A model generated the notes under the pieces. It worked only from the letters and a program-made list of their open reading frames with translations, ran no database searches and was not told the DNA's origin. From the NCBI GenBank assembly GCA_964528155.1, contig CAZGRL010000038.1, positions 1 to 31,093 of the forward strand: 31,093 nucleotides of DNA, given 5' to 3'. Positions 24,404-31,093 of this stretch are shown piece by piece. The position numbers and the translations under genes are program-made. Source of the DNA: G001797105 sp964528155 (GTDB lineage Bacteria; Chloroflexota; Anaerolineae; Anaerolineales; E44-bin32). Position 1 is the first letter of the stretch, and each line of letters opens with the position of its first letter.

Positions 24404-26338
24404 TTATGGCCCAGGCTGGCAGTCCTCCGCCGGACGGATCGCTTCAAGGTTCCAGAGCATGCTGCTGGTGCTCGGATCCGGTTCCACGCCGCAGACTTCA
24501 TTCGAATGGGCGATGAGCCTGGGGCGCAGGAACAAGGGCAGGGCAGGAAGCTGGTCGGCCAGGATCTCCTGGGTAGTGCGAACGCCGTCGACGAACGCCG
24601 CCGAGTCGGGGGTGTTCAGCAGGATCGACTCACAATCCTGGTCGTAGGCCGAGTCGCTGAAGCCGGAGGCGTTGATCCCATGCGGGTTGGCGTCGGATGG
24701 AATTTGGGCAGATGAGAACATTTCACACACCGGACTCACGACCGTCGGCCACGCCCACAGCGCCATGTCGAAGGTGCGCCCGAAAACCGGCCCTTCCGGC
24801 CACTCAGCCAGGAGTGAGGCGGGATCGAGCGTCTCGACGGCAATCTCGACGCCACAATCAGCCAGATCTTCCTTGATCTTGTCTGCGATGGCCCCTTCAA
24901 TGGCACCCGTCGAGCTGACGAGCGACAAAGCCAGTTTCGTTCCGTTCTGAACCCCGGTGACACCTTGGGCCTCTCGAACGGAGCCAGAATCTCCATCGGG
25001 CAAGATCCAGCCGGCTTTCTCAAGCCCGAGTCTCCCTGCATTTGGATCGTATGGAACGGCTCCGGCTGACTCGAGGGACAGCGGATGGCCAGACGGCACA
25101 TAGGTCGACGCCAGTGCCCCTGCCCCATCCAGGATGTCGTCCATGATCGCCTGGCGGTCGATGCAGGCTGCAAGCGCGCGACGGGTTTCCACATCACCCA
25201 ACAGGCTCCCCGCATCCGTTGGCGACAAGTTGAACTCGAGGCGCTCCTCTATCGACCCGGGCGTCTGTTCGAAGATCAATCGACCCTCGTCGGCGAAGGA
25301 CTTCAAGGTACCGATCTGTGTCAGGCTCAACAAGGATTCATCCAGAATGTCACACTCACCGGTCATCAATTGCTCGATGGCGCTATCCGAATCCTGGCCG
25401 AGAAACCGGAACTCGAGGCTATCAAAGGCTGGTAGGCTCTCCTGGCTGCGGAAATAGTCTGGATCGGGCACTAGGCGCAGCTTCCTCCCGCGGTCCCATG
25501 TATCGATCATATAGGGACCCCAGCCGATCGGATGCAGATTAGCCCCATCGTCCTCGATGAGTTGCTCCGCCGTCTTGCTTCCCAGAAGGTGCTGCGGCAG
25601 AGGGGACCAGAAGTTTCCGCGGTACTCATTGTCCATGTAGCCCGGGATCCCCGTCCAGCGTGCCGTCCGATCATCGAGGGCTGTGTAGGATTGTGTGTGA
25701 TTCACGAGAAACTTGGTACCGGGGGTATCCGGCGAGGTCTCGATCTGATAAGAAAAGACGGAGTCGCCCGCCGTGAGAGGCTCACCGTCCGACCAGCGCA
25801 AGCCTTCGAGCAGCTCGAAGTCGACCTCAAGCTGATCCATGGCCACTTCACCGCCCGAGTACGTCTCAGCGCATGAAAGCGCACGACAGCCGACTGGGAG
25901 ATACGGCATGCCTGTCTCCAGACTATCGGGCTCCAGGGTCACAGGGTTGAAGTAGACCTCACTCTCGCCCACCTGCACTGTCTGCACGCGGGCATCACCG
26001 TCGGCGATACTCGGCGTCTTCTCGAGAATGACAGGTTGGTACGCGAAGCCTCGAATATCGGCCGGGCCATCGTAAAGCGCCTGGAAGATCGTGTCGACTT
26101 CACCGCCGTCCTGCCCGTTGACGTAGGCCGGGCTGTACAGGTAGAGCGAGGTCGGCTCATCACGCATGCACACGATGAGTGTCTTTGGCGGAGGCGGCAG
26201 GGTCGCCGGCATGATTGTCACTGGAGGAGGTGTCGGGCCGACGGTCGGAAGCTGGATGTCGGGCGAAGAGGCGCAGCCGGATAGGAACAGCCCCAACAGC
26301 GCGGCGACAACCGACCCCCAGCGCATGGAGGAGCGCAT
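24404..26338 (-). CDS. orphan ABC transporter substrate-binding lipoprotein, family 5
   Basis: A 644-residue secreted lipoprotein: signal peptide with lipobox LSGC (lipidated Cys22), a Pro-rich linker, then an SBP_bac_5 fold. Visible landmarks are LEGLRWSDGEPLTAGDSVFSY, IGWGPYMIDTW and RALAACIDRQAIMDDI. The start is ATG 26338 with GGAGG seven bases upstream; the open frame continues 34 codons further up but those residues are not family-like. It has no adjacent permease or ATPase genes and ends at its own terminator, so it may feed the large transporter a few kb away or act as a sensor. It is clearly divergent from the other binding protein here. Confidence 0.9.
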   Translation of the reverse strand: MRSSMRWGSVVAALLGLFLSGCASSPDIQLPTVGPTPPPVTIMPATLPPPPKTLIVCMRDEPTSLYLYSPAYVNGQDGGEVDTIFQALYDGPADIRGFAYQPVILEKTPSIADGDARVQTVQVGESEVYFNPVTLEPDSLETGMPYLPVGCRALSCAETYSGGEVAMDQLEVDFELLEGLRWSDGEPLTAGDSVFSYQIETSPDTPGTKFLVNHTQSYTALDDRTARWTGIPGYMDNEYRGNFWSPLPQHLLGSKTAEQLIEDDGANLHPIGWGPYMIDTWDRGRKLRLVPDPDYFRSQESLPAFDSLEFRFLGQDSDSAIEQLMTGECDILDESLLSLTQIGTLKSFADEGRLIFEQTPGSIEERLEFNLSPTDAGSLLGDVETRRALAACIDRQAIMDDILDGAGALASTYVPSGHPLSLESAGAVPYDPNAGRLGLEKAGWILPDGDSGSVREAQGVTGVQNGTKLALSLVSSTGAIEGAIADKIKEDLADCGVEIAVETLDPASLLAEWPEGPVFGRTFDMALWAWPTVVSPVCEMFSSAQIPSDANPHGINASGFSDSAYDQDCESILLNTPDSAAFVDGVRTTQEILADQLPALPLFLRPRLIAHSNEVCGVEPDPSTSSMLWNLEAIRPAEDCQPGP

Positions 26339-26523
26339 TGTGAAGCCTCCAGCACAGCGAAGCCCAGCCTCCCGCGGGCAGCCTCCTGGTCGGTCCGGTC
26401 TGCTGAATAGGCTAGCCTTGAACGTGGCGAGTTTTCTCAAGGTCTACTCCGGGTTCGTATCCAAGAAACATCCGACGAGGCCAGTGCAAACTCTCGCCGC
26501 GCCAGATGGGATGCAGGCGCTGA

Positions 26524-27267
26524 TCATTCGGAGTTGTCGGATCCATCCTGTTCAATCTGCTCGCGCTCAGGCTCAGACAGTCCGAGCCGCTCCAGCATGT
26601 CCGGTCGCCTCGCCATGGTTCGTCGTCGCGACTGATCGCTGCGCCAGGCCGCGATGCGTGCATGGTCGCCTGAGAGAAGAACATCTGGCACACGCCAGCC
26701 CCGATACTCCGCCGGGCGTGTGTAATGAGGATACTCAAGCAGCCCCGCGGCGTGCGAGTCATGCTCGGCCGCTTCGGCATCACCCAGGACCCCGGGTATC
26801 AGACGCGCCACCGCATCGATGACGATCATCGCCGGCAACTCCCCTCCGGTCAGAACATAGTCACCGATCGAGATCTCATCGGTGATCAGATGCTCTCTGA
26901 CCCTCTCATCCACGCCTTCGTACCTCCCGCACACGAGCGCCAATCGGGGGAGGCCTGACAGTTCCCTGGCCACGTCGTGATGGAACGGTCGCCCTTGAGG
27001 TGTCAGCAGGATGACAGGGACACTGGCCAATGACTCGCCCAACACGGATTCGACGGCGGCGAAGATCGGCTCGGGCTTCATGATCATTCCGCCCCCGCCG
27101 CCGTAGGGTACGTCATCGGTTGTGCGGTGGCGGTCGACGGCGAAATCACGGATGTTGTGAACCCGAACATCAATCAAGGCCGCTTGCTGTGCCTTGCCCA
27201 CCACACTCGCCTCAAAGTAGGTTCGCACGATGTCAGGGAAAAGGGTGAAAACGTCGAAACGGATCAT
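26524..27267 (-). CDS. trmD: tRNA (guanine-N1-)-methyltransferase TrmD
   Basis: Methylates G37 next to the anticodon using S-adenosylmethionine, which prevents frameshifting. The 247-residue protein has normal length and the SPOUT-fold knot motifs: FDVFTLFPDIV at the start, DVPYGGGGGMIMKPEP, LVCGRYEGVDERV and ISIGDYVLTGGELPAMIVIDAVARLIPGVLG. The catalytic Asp is in EHDSHAAGLLEYPHYTRP. It usually sits with rpsP, rimM and rplS, none of which is present here. It has its own promoter about 210 bases upstream. Confidence 0.96.
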   Translation of the reverse strand: MIRFDVFTLFPDIVRTYFEASVVGKAQQAALIDVRVHNIRDFAVDRHRTTDDVPYGGGGGMIMKPEPIFAAVESVLGESLASVPVILLTPQGRPFHHDVARELSGLPRLALVCGRYEGVDERVREHLITDEISIGDYVLTGGELPAMIVIDAVARLIPGVLGDAEAAEHDSHAAGLLEYPHYTRPAEYRGWRVPDVLLSGDHARIAAWRSDQSRRRTMARRPDMLERLGLSEPEREQIEQDGSDNSE

Positions 27268-27482
27268 GAGCTTTCAGATTGTTCAGGATGCGGGGAAACG
27301 CAGCGGGCCGCCCGATCGATTTCAGGGGCGATCGATGATCGCCCGGGCAGGGCATTCGGCAGGATCGTAAGGGAGCTACTTCTCACAGTGTCTGCGCTGG
27401 CATGAACGCGAATCCATTTCACGGATTTTTCAGGACGCCTGGGGAAGGGGATGCGCAAGCGGGGCGATCGATGACTACGCGG

Positions 27483-27491
27483 ATTATAGCA
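27483..27491 (-). promoter_or_regulatory. extended -10 promoter (TGCTATAAT) upstream of trmD
   Basis: A perfect TATAAT (27488-27483) preceded by TGC gives an extended -10 element, which can work without a good -35. It lies in the 241-base gap between the NUDIX gene and trmD and predicts a leader of about 210 bases. I saw no convincing gene in that gap. Confidence 0.6.
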
Positions 27492-27508
27492 TGGGGCTCC
27501 GGGGCAGC

Positions 27509-28012
27509 TCACACCTCGCGCCGCCACCGGTCCAGGACCAACCGGGTGGCGCGGAAGGCCAGCGGCGGCAGCTCGTCTGGTCCGAAGAAGCCGACGGCAT
27601 CGGCGTCGTCGTGGGCACCCAGTTGCCCCTCGGCGATCTCGGCCCGATAGACGATGACAATGCTCGCTCCGCGCGGATGTTCCTGACCATGGATGACGTC
27701 TACCAGGTCCGTGACACGCACCTTCAGGCCGGTCTCCTCTTCGCACTCGCGCATGGCCGCTAGACGCGGATCCTCATCGAATTCGACGAAGCCCGCGGGC
27801 AACGTCCATTTGCCCTGTTCGGGCATGTTCACCCTTCGGACCAGCAAGACCTTGCGCTCGCGCTCGACAAGCGCCGCGGCAGCGACCTTGGGATCCTGAT
27901 AGTGAACACGGCCGCACTTTGGACAGACGGGACGAATGCGACCGAAGGCTTCCTGGAGCTCGACACGTGCACCGCACGCCGGACAGAATTCGATCTTATC
28001 GAACTCCGCCAT
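27509..28012 (-). CDS. NUDIX hydrolase with N-terminal zinc ribbon
   Basis: A 167-residue hydrolase of nucleoside diphosphates linked to another moiety. Residues 10-33 form a zinc ribbon (CPACG and CPKCG). The NUDIX box fits its consensus exactly: G in GFVEFDED, then REC-EEETG-L. Zinc ribbon plus NUDIX recalls NudC-type NADH/RNA-cap hydrolases and ADP-ribose hydrolases, but the substrate is not determined. Its ATG overlaps the stop of the anti-sigma gene by one base (TGATG), so it is the last gene of a sigma/anti-sigma operon. Confidence 0.92.
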   Translation of the reverse strand: MAEFDKIEFCPACGARVELQEAFGRIRPVCPKCGRVHYQDPKVAAAALVERERKVLLVRRVNMPEQGKWTLPAGFVEFDEDPRLAAMRECEEETGLKVRVTDLVDVIHGQEHPRGASIVIVYRAEIAEGQLGAHDDADAVGFFGPDELPPLAFRATRLVLDRWRREV

Positions 28013-28926
28013 CAGTCGCTCCGCCTGACCCAGAGCGTCAGACCGGCCATAATAATGGCGGCCAGTCCCAGGCTTATCTCAGCCAGGCGGATGAGCGTGA
28101 TCCCGGGCCTGTACAGGCTGGAAGGTCGAGACATGGCTGTCGGCGCGTTCTCAAGGTCCCCGGCGGACGGAGACTCGCCGGCCTTTGCCGCGAAGGCTTC
28201 CGTTGAAGCCGCAGTAGGCGTGGAGGTCGCCTGGGGTGGTCCCTGATCGATCCTCGGCGGCTCTCCAGGCAGGGCTTCGCCCTCTCCTCCCCCACCACAG
28301 CCGATACACGGCGTGCCGGGGGGGATAAGAGCGCGGTCCTCAGCCGGCACGGTAGGCAAGGCCTCCGAGGCTCCGGGCAACGCGACCGGAGGCTCACCGC
28401 CCCCGAGACCCTGCGTGGATTCGGGCGCGGGTGTGGCCTCGGGCGCCTGGCTCAACGGCTCGAGCGACTCTTCGGTTTGCGCTATGCCCAAAGCCGGCAT
28501 CGCCTCCGAGGGTGCAGCTGCAGCCGGTTCCTCAGCTTGCTGCGCCGCAAAGCGCTCAGCCTGCTCCGGTGCCGCCGAGGACAGGGCGGCTGATCTGCCC
28601 TGGCTGTTCAACGTGTCGAGGCCGACGACTGCCACGAAAGCCAGTGTGGCCAGGGCAGTCGCCAGTTGCAGAAGAGGATAGGCGGGAGGCCGCACCCGGG
28701 TCCCGGCGGTTTCCCGGGTAAGGGTGAACGACCGGGGCGGGCGTACTTCGGGCAGGCTGCTGATGATCGAGACCGTCCGACGCAGTTCCTCGAGTGCCCA
28801 GCACAAGTCGGGTTCCCGCTCCAGCCGCGTGGTGAGCTTGTCCCTCTGTTTCGCGCTTAACCCATCGTCGAGATACGACGACAGCAGCTCCAGATCCCGC
28901 TTGGGCAGATCACTCAGTCGCTTCAT
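28012..28926 (-). CDS. membrane-spanning putative anti-sigma factor
   Basis: A 304-residue protein directly after an ECF sigma gene, with which it overlaps by one base (TGATG). Residues 8-60 resemble the cytoplasmic sigma-binding domain of anti-sigma factors (LPKRDLELLSSYLDDGLSAK and EPDLCWALEELRRT), but the zinc ligands HxxxCxxC are absent. A membrane helix at about 83-103 and a second at about 275-299 flank a long low-complexity Ala/Pro/Glu-rich region, probably extracytoplasmic. The position and layout support an anti-sigma role; direct sequence evidence is moderate. ATG 28926 is chosen; a TTG one codon earlier would change nothing of substance. Confidence 0.75.
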   Translation of the reverse strand: MKRLSDLPKRDLELLSSYLDDGLSAKQRDKLTTRLEREPDLCWALEELRRTVSIISSLPEVRPPRSFTLTRETAGTRVRPPAYPLLQLATALATLAFVAVVGLDTLNSQGRSAALSSAAPEQAERFAAQQAEEPAAAAPSEAMPALGIAQTEESLEPLSQAPEATPAPESTQGLGGGEPPVALPGASEALPTVPAEDRALIPPGTPCIGCGGGGEGEALPGEPPRIDQGPPQATSTPTAASTEAFAAKAGESPSAGDLENAPTAMSRPSSLYRPGITLIRLAEISLGLAAIIMAGLTLWVRRSD

Positions 28927-29537
28927 CAAACCGTCTCGTCCTGAAGACGGAAGGACGCCGGCAAAAGTTCCCCATAACCCTGCAGGCAGTCACGCAGTCG
29001 GGCTCTCGCTCGGGCCAGCCGGCTCTTGACTGTCCCGAGTGGCTTTCCCACGATCCGCGCGACCTCGGCATACTCGAACCCCTGGACGTCGGCCAAGACG
29101 GCGACCACCCGAAACTCGTCAGGCAGATGACGCAGGCATTCCTCGATCGCACGACTCAGCTCGGACCGCTCAGCGGCCGCTTCCGGGCTCTCGTGCCGGG
29201 ACGCCAAGTTGAGCCCGGCTTCCGCTGCATCTCCGTCCGGCTCCGTCGTGAGGTCATCGATCGACGTCGCCGGGCGCCTCTTCCGGCGGCGCAACTCGTC
29301 ATAGCACGAGTTGGTGACGATGCGAAGGAGCCAAGCCTGAAACGAACCGCCGCGGTAGCGCCTCAAGTTACGATACGCGGAGATGAATGTCTCCTGGGCC
29401 GCGTCGGATGCAGAATCATCGTCCCCCATGATACGCAAGGCCGTGTTGAAGACGCGCGATTGATAGGCGAGGACAAGGCGATTAAACGCCTCGAGGTCCC
29501 CCTGTTGGGCGTCATGGATCAGTTCCATCTCATCCAT
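28926..29537 (-). CDS. ECF-type RNA polymerase sigma factor (SigW/RpoE-like)
   Basis: A 203-residue alternative sigma factor. Region 2 contains FNRLVLAYQSRVFNTALRI, SDAAQETFISAYRNL and FQAWLLRIVTNSCYDELRRRKR. A 50-residue acidic linker joins it to region 4 (LPDEFRVVAVLADVQGFEYAEVARIVGKPLGTVKSRLARAR), which holds the -35-reading helix-turn-helix. Region 3 is missing, as in ECF factors. It heads an operon with a membrane anti-sigma factor and a NUDIX hydrolase, so it probably responds to an envelope signal. No Shine-Dalgarno precedes the ATG; a TATCAT -10 box only 13 bases upstream predicts a very short leader. Confidence 0.95.
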   Translation of the reverse strand: MDEMELIHDAQQGDLEAFNRLVLAYQSRVFNTALRIMGDDDSASDAAQETFISAYRNLRRYRGGSFQAWLLRIVTNSCYDELRRRKRRPATSIDDLTTEPDGDAAEAGLNLASRHESPEAAAERSELSRAIEECLRHLPDEFRVVAVLADVQGFEYAEVARIVGKPLGTVKSRLARARARLRDCLQGYGELLPASFRLQDETV

Positions 29538-29550
29538 GGTGTGTCGCGTG

Positions 29551-29579
29551 ATGATAGCTTAGGGGAATAGGCACAGCAA
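29551..29579 (-). promoter_or_regulatory. possible promoter of the ECF sigma / anti-sigma / NUDIX operon
   Basis: TTGCTG (29579-29574) and TATCAT (29556-29551) are 17 bases apart on the minus strand. The -10 matches 5 of 6, the -35 only 3 of 6. It overlaps the last bases of the 51-base gap after the DUF3054-like gene. Confidence 0.45.
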
Positions 29580-29588
29580 GTGAACGGA

Positions 29589-29990
29589 TCAGCCGCGACG
29601 TCCGATGAGCGGTAGCACACCCGCCCGCCAGAGGACCATCAGCGCTGCAGTCACCGCCCCCATAACGGCGACGAAGACAACCTGGATCGGGGCCCCGAGC
29701 CAGATACCGCGCAACCACGCGCCCAGCGGCGCGGCGTACAACGCCGCCAAAGCGGGCCGCCAGAGTCGCGCCGACCCTCGGCCGTTCGGATCAACGCCCC
29801 CGACGATCCATGGGGAGATTAGGAACCAGGCCAGGGTGAAGGAGACAAGCGTCGCCAGGAAACGCCCCCAGGCAGCCAAAGCGAGCTCCTCATGACCGGC
29901 GAAACCCAACACCGTCGCGACGATATAGACTGCGACGTCCCCCACGAACAACCAACGCGCGCGGAGCGATGCGAGTCGTTTCTCGGCCAC
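29589..29990 (-). CDS. DUF3054-like four-helix membrane protein
   Basis: A 133-residue integral membrane protein with four hydrophobic segments (about 14-28, 42-60, 78-92 and 100-122). The opening WLFVGDVAVYIVATVLGFAGHEE, with a conserved GD and a later GH, and the overall pattern match the DUF3054 family, whose function is unknown. The start is GTG at 29990 with no ribosome-binding site; an extended -10 element ends six bases before it. It is followed after 51 bases by the ECF sigma gene. Confidence 0.75.
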   Translation of the reverse strand: MAEKRLASLRARWLFVGDVAVYIVATVLGFAGHEELALAAWGRFLATLVSFTLAWFLISPWIVGGVDPNGRGSARLWRPALAALYAAPLGAWLRGIWLGAPIQVVFVAVMGAVTAALMVLWRAGVLPLIGRRG

Positions 29991-29996
29991 CAGGCC

Positions 29997-30005
29997 ACTA
30001 TACCA
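29997..30005 (-). promoter_or_regulatory. extended -10 promoter (TGGTATAGT), leaderless geometry
   Basis: TG-G-TATAGT on the minus strand ends six bases before the GTG start of the DUF3054-like gene, so transcription should begin at or next to the start codon. The spacing is the same as for recO. Confidence 0.5.
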
Positions 30006-30077
30006 CGGCTACAAAGACTGCCGCCCTTCAGACAACGCGGCAGTCTCTTCGCCCAATGCTTCTGGCCTTTGGTTCTT

Positions 30078-30109
30078 GGCTGTTGGCTGACAGCTGTCAG
30101 CTAACAGCT
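30078..30109. repeat. 16-bp dyad (ctgacagctgtcag core) followed by short direct repeats
   Basis: Two 16-base arms meet without a loop at 30093/30094; all pairs match except two G-T pairs. Just after it, attgcttactgcttattgct (30111-30130) is made of near-repeats of ttgctta. It lies in the 175-base gap between the lipoprotein and DUF3054 genes. Such gctgacagct-rich runs are common intergenic repeats in environmental genomes. Confidence 0.6.
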
Positions 30110-30165
30110 CATTGCTTACTGCTTATTGCTCGTTCCTTGTTGCGCTCGTCCTCCCCAGCTTGACT

Positions 30166-30816
30166 TCAGCGCGCGAAGTCTCCTGCGGCTGTGACGGCGA
30201 ACCACACTCCACCTTTCCCCTGCCCCGTGAGATCCCCGGCAGCCAGGTCGCCGGCATAGGTGTACAAGGGCTTGCCGTTGTAGGTCACCTGCGTGCCGCC
30301 ATCACTTCGAGTGATGGTTCCAAGCAGAGCGGCCTGGACACCGTCGCCGACAGTGGGCGTTCCGTTAGCCATGAGCGGTGGCCAGTTTTGGAGGCAATTC
30401 CCCTCACAGGTGCTTACGCCGGGCGAATCCATCGTTAGAGCATACAGGGTATGACCCTGACCCTCGACAAGGATCACCCCCAATGACGAAGTCGCGGTTC
30501 CAACGGTGGGTTGTCCGGCCGTCGTTGCCCCCTGGTCGGCAGTCGGCGTTGCCGCGGCCCCATAGTCGCCCGAGCCATATCCGTAGTCATTGAGCCCAGC
30601 GTTGTACGCTGGCTGGGGAGCACTCGTCTCCGTCGGCGTCTGCCTTGGGGGGACCGGCGACGCAGGCGCGGTCGTTGTGCTCGCGATCGGATTGGCCCCT
30701 TGTGTTGAGGCAGCCTCAACGCTCTGCGGCCCGTAGCGGCCGCCCTGGCCGGCACATCCAGTTGCGGCAACGGCTGCAGCAATCAACAGGCCGACAAGAT
30801 CTACCCTGATTCTCAT
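30166..30816 (-). CDS. lipoprotein with secreted repeat of unknown function (Lipoprotein_15 / COG4315 type)
   Basis: A 216-residue exported lipoprotein: signal peptide (residues 1-19) with a lipobox ending at the Cys in ATGCAGQ, a Thr/Pro/Ala-rich low-complexity linker (about 25-105), then two copies of the family repeat. The first contains GHTLYALTMDSPGVSTCEGNC and NWPPL; the second contains TRSDGGTQVTYNGKPLYTYAGD and GQGKGGVWFAV. The two cysteines of the first repeat may be bridged or bind a ligand. Function is unknown; members are often found near redox or envelope-stress genes. I use ATG 30816 with AAGGAG ten bases upstream, rejecting 24 extra upstream residues. Confidence 0.85.
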   Translation of the reverse strand: MRIRVDLVGLLIAAAVAATGCAGQGGRYGPQSVEAASTQGANPIASTTTAPASPVPPRQTPTETSAPQPAYNAGLNDYGYGSGDYGAAATPTADQGATTAGQPTVGTATSSLGVILVEGQGHTLYALTMDSPGVSTCEGNCLQNWPPLMANGTPTVGDGVQAALLGTITRSDGGTQVTYNGKPLYTYAGDLAAGDLTGQGKGGVWFAVTAAGDFAR

Positions 30817-31093
30817 GGCGTCCCATCTCCTTGGCGAAGCGGAGGTTGAATCCCTCACTCGTATGTAGTTAAACGATGTCGCTGGCAATTTCAGATGTGT
30901 CCGCGTCCTGGGATCAAACAGGCAAGCAGGAGAGCGGGTCGGTCCGGGGGTTAGCTCTGCAGGCCGTTGAGAGAGTCAACTCGAGATCAGAGAGGTGCAA
31001 CGAGCGAGGGTCAGTCGATTGCACGGCACAAGTCCGTGGGACTTCCAAGGATGGTCAGGCGCTGTTTAAAAGTCAACTGCCAGGACGCGCGGC
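30817..31093. other. right window edge, no gene seen
   Basis: This 277-base stretch precedes the lipoprotein gene. It contains the ribosome-binding site of that gene and presumably its promoter (TTGCCA near 30880 is the best -35 candidate, but I found no good -10 at the right distance). No ORF or RNA is evident. Confidence 0.5.

Noticed and set aside
27264..27420. Small minus-strand frame ending in an ATGA overlap with trmD (possible coupled leader peptide)
   Set aside because: The overlap is suggestive, but the possible GTG start has no ribosome-binding site and the peptide resembles nothing, including RimM or S16.

Overview
The window is a piece of a GC-rich bacterial chromosome in which every convincing gene lies on the minus strand; I saw no convincing plus-strand gene. 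The gene content (adjacent dnaG and rpoD, a fused glycyl-tRNA synthetase, large oligopeptide-type ABC transporters, ECF sigma modules, Pro/Thr-rich lipoproteins, a heme protein with a C-terminal anchor) fits a Chloroflexota bacterium, perhaps Anaerolineae-like. That placement is an inference from gene style, not a measurement. A run of 10 Ns inside G/C homopolymers at about 8.25-8.46 kb marks a scaffold join, so this is probably a metagenome-derived assembly and the two sides may not be true neighbours.

Read in the direction of transcription (high to low coordinates), the right end has a secreted-repeat lipoprotein, a DUF3054-like membrane protein, and an ECF sigma / membrane anti-sigma / zinc-ribbon NUDIX operon whose genes overlap by one base. 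trmD follows behind its own extended -10 promoter. Next come a peptide-type substrate-binding lipoprotein without permeases, a rho-independent terminator, and a second ECF sigma factor coupled to an unrecognised 122-residue ORF. About 0.65 kb of non-coding, repeat-bearing DNA follows.

The centre (about 22.9 to 13.2 kb) is one large oligopeptide/dipeptide transporter cluster. A good sigma-70 promoter (TTGACG-16-TATAAT) and a structured leader precede ATPase D, ATPase F, substrate-binding lipoprotein, permease B, permease C, a membrane-anchored c-type cytochrome, and a second ATPase D/F pair. Two ATPase pairs for one permease pair, plus a heme protein inside the operon, is the most unusual arrangement here. 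An orphan response regulator with a roadblock-like C-terminal domain lies just downstream, followed by tRNA-Gln(TTG).

The left third is housekeeping: glmU, a CNNM/CorC-type CBS membrane protein and cytidine deaminase in an overlapping operon; then, beyond the assembly gap, recO (apparently leaderless), glyQS, and the dnaG-rpoD pair behind a near-consensus promoter.

No CRISPR array, insertion sequence, prophage or defence system is visible. The points worth following are the cytochrome-containing transporter operon, the structured leader, the two ECF modules, the two leaderless-type promoters, and several strong hairpins and repeats.
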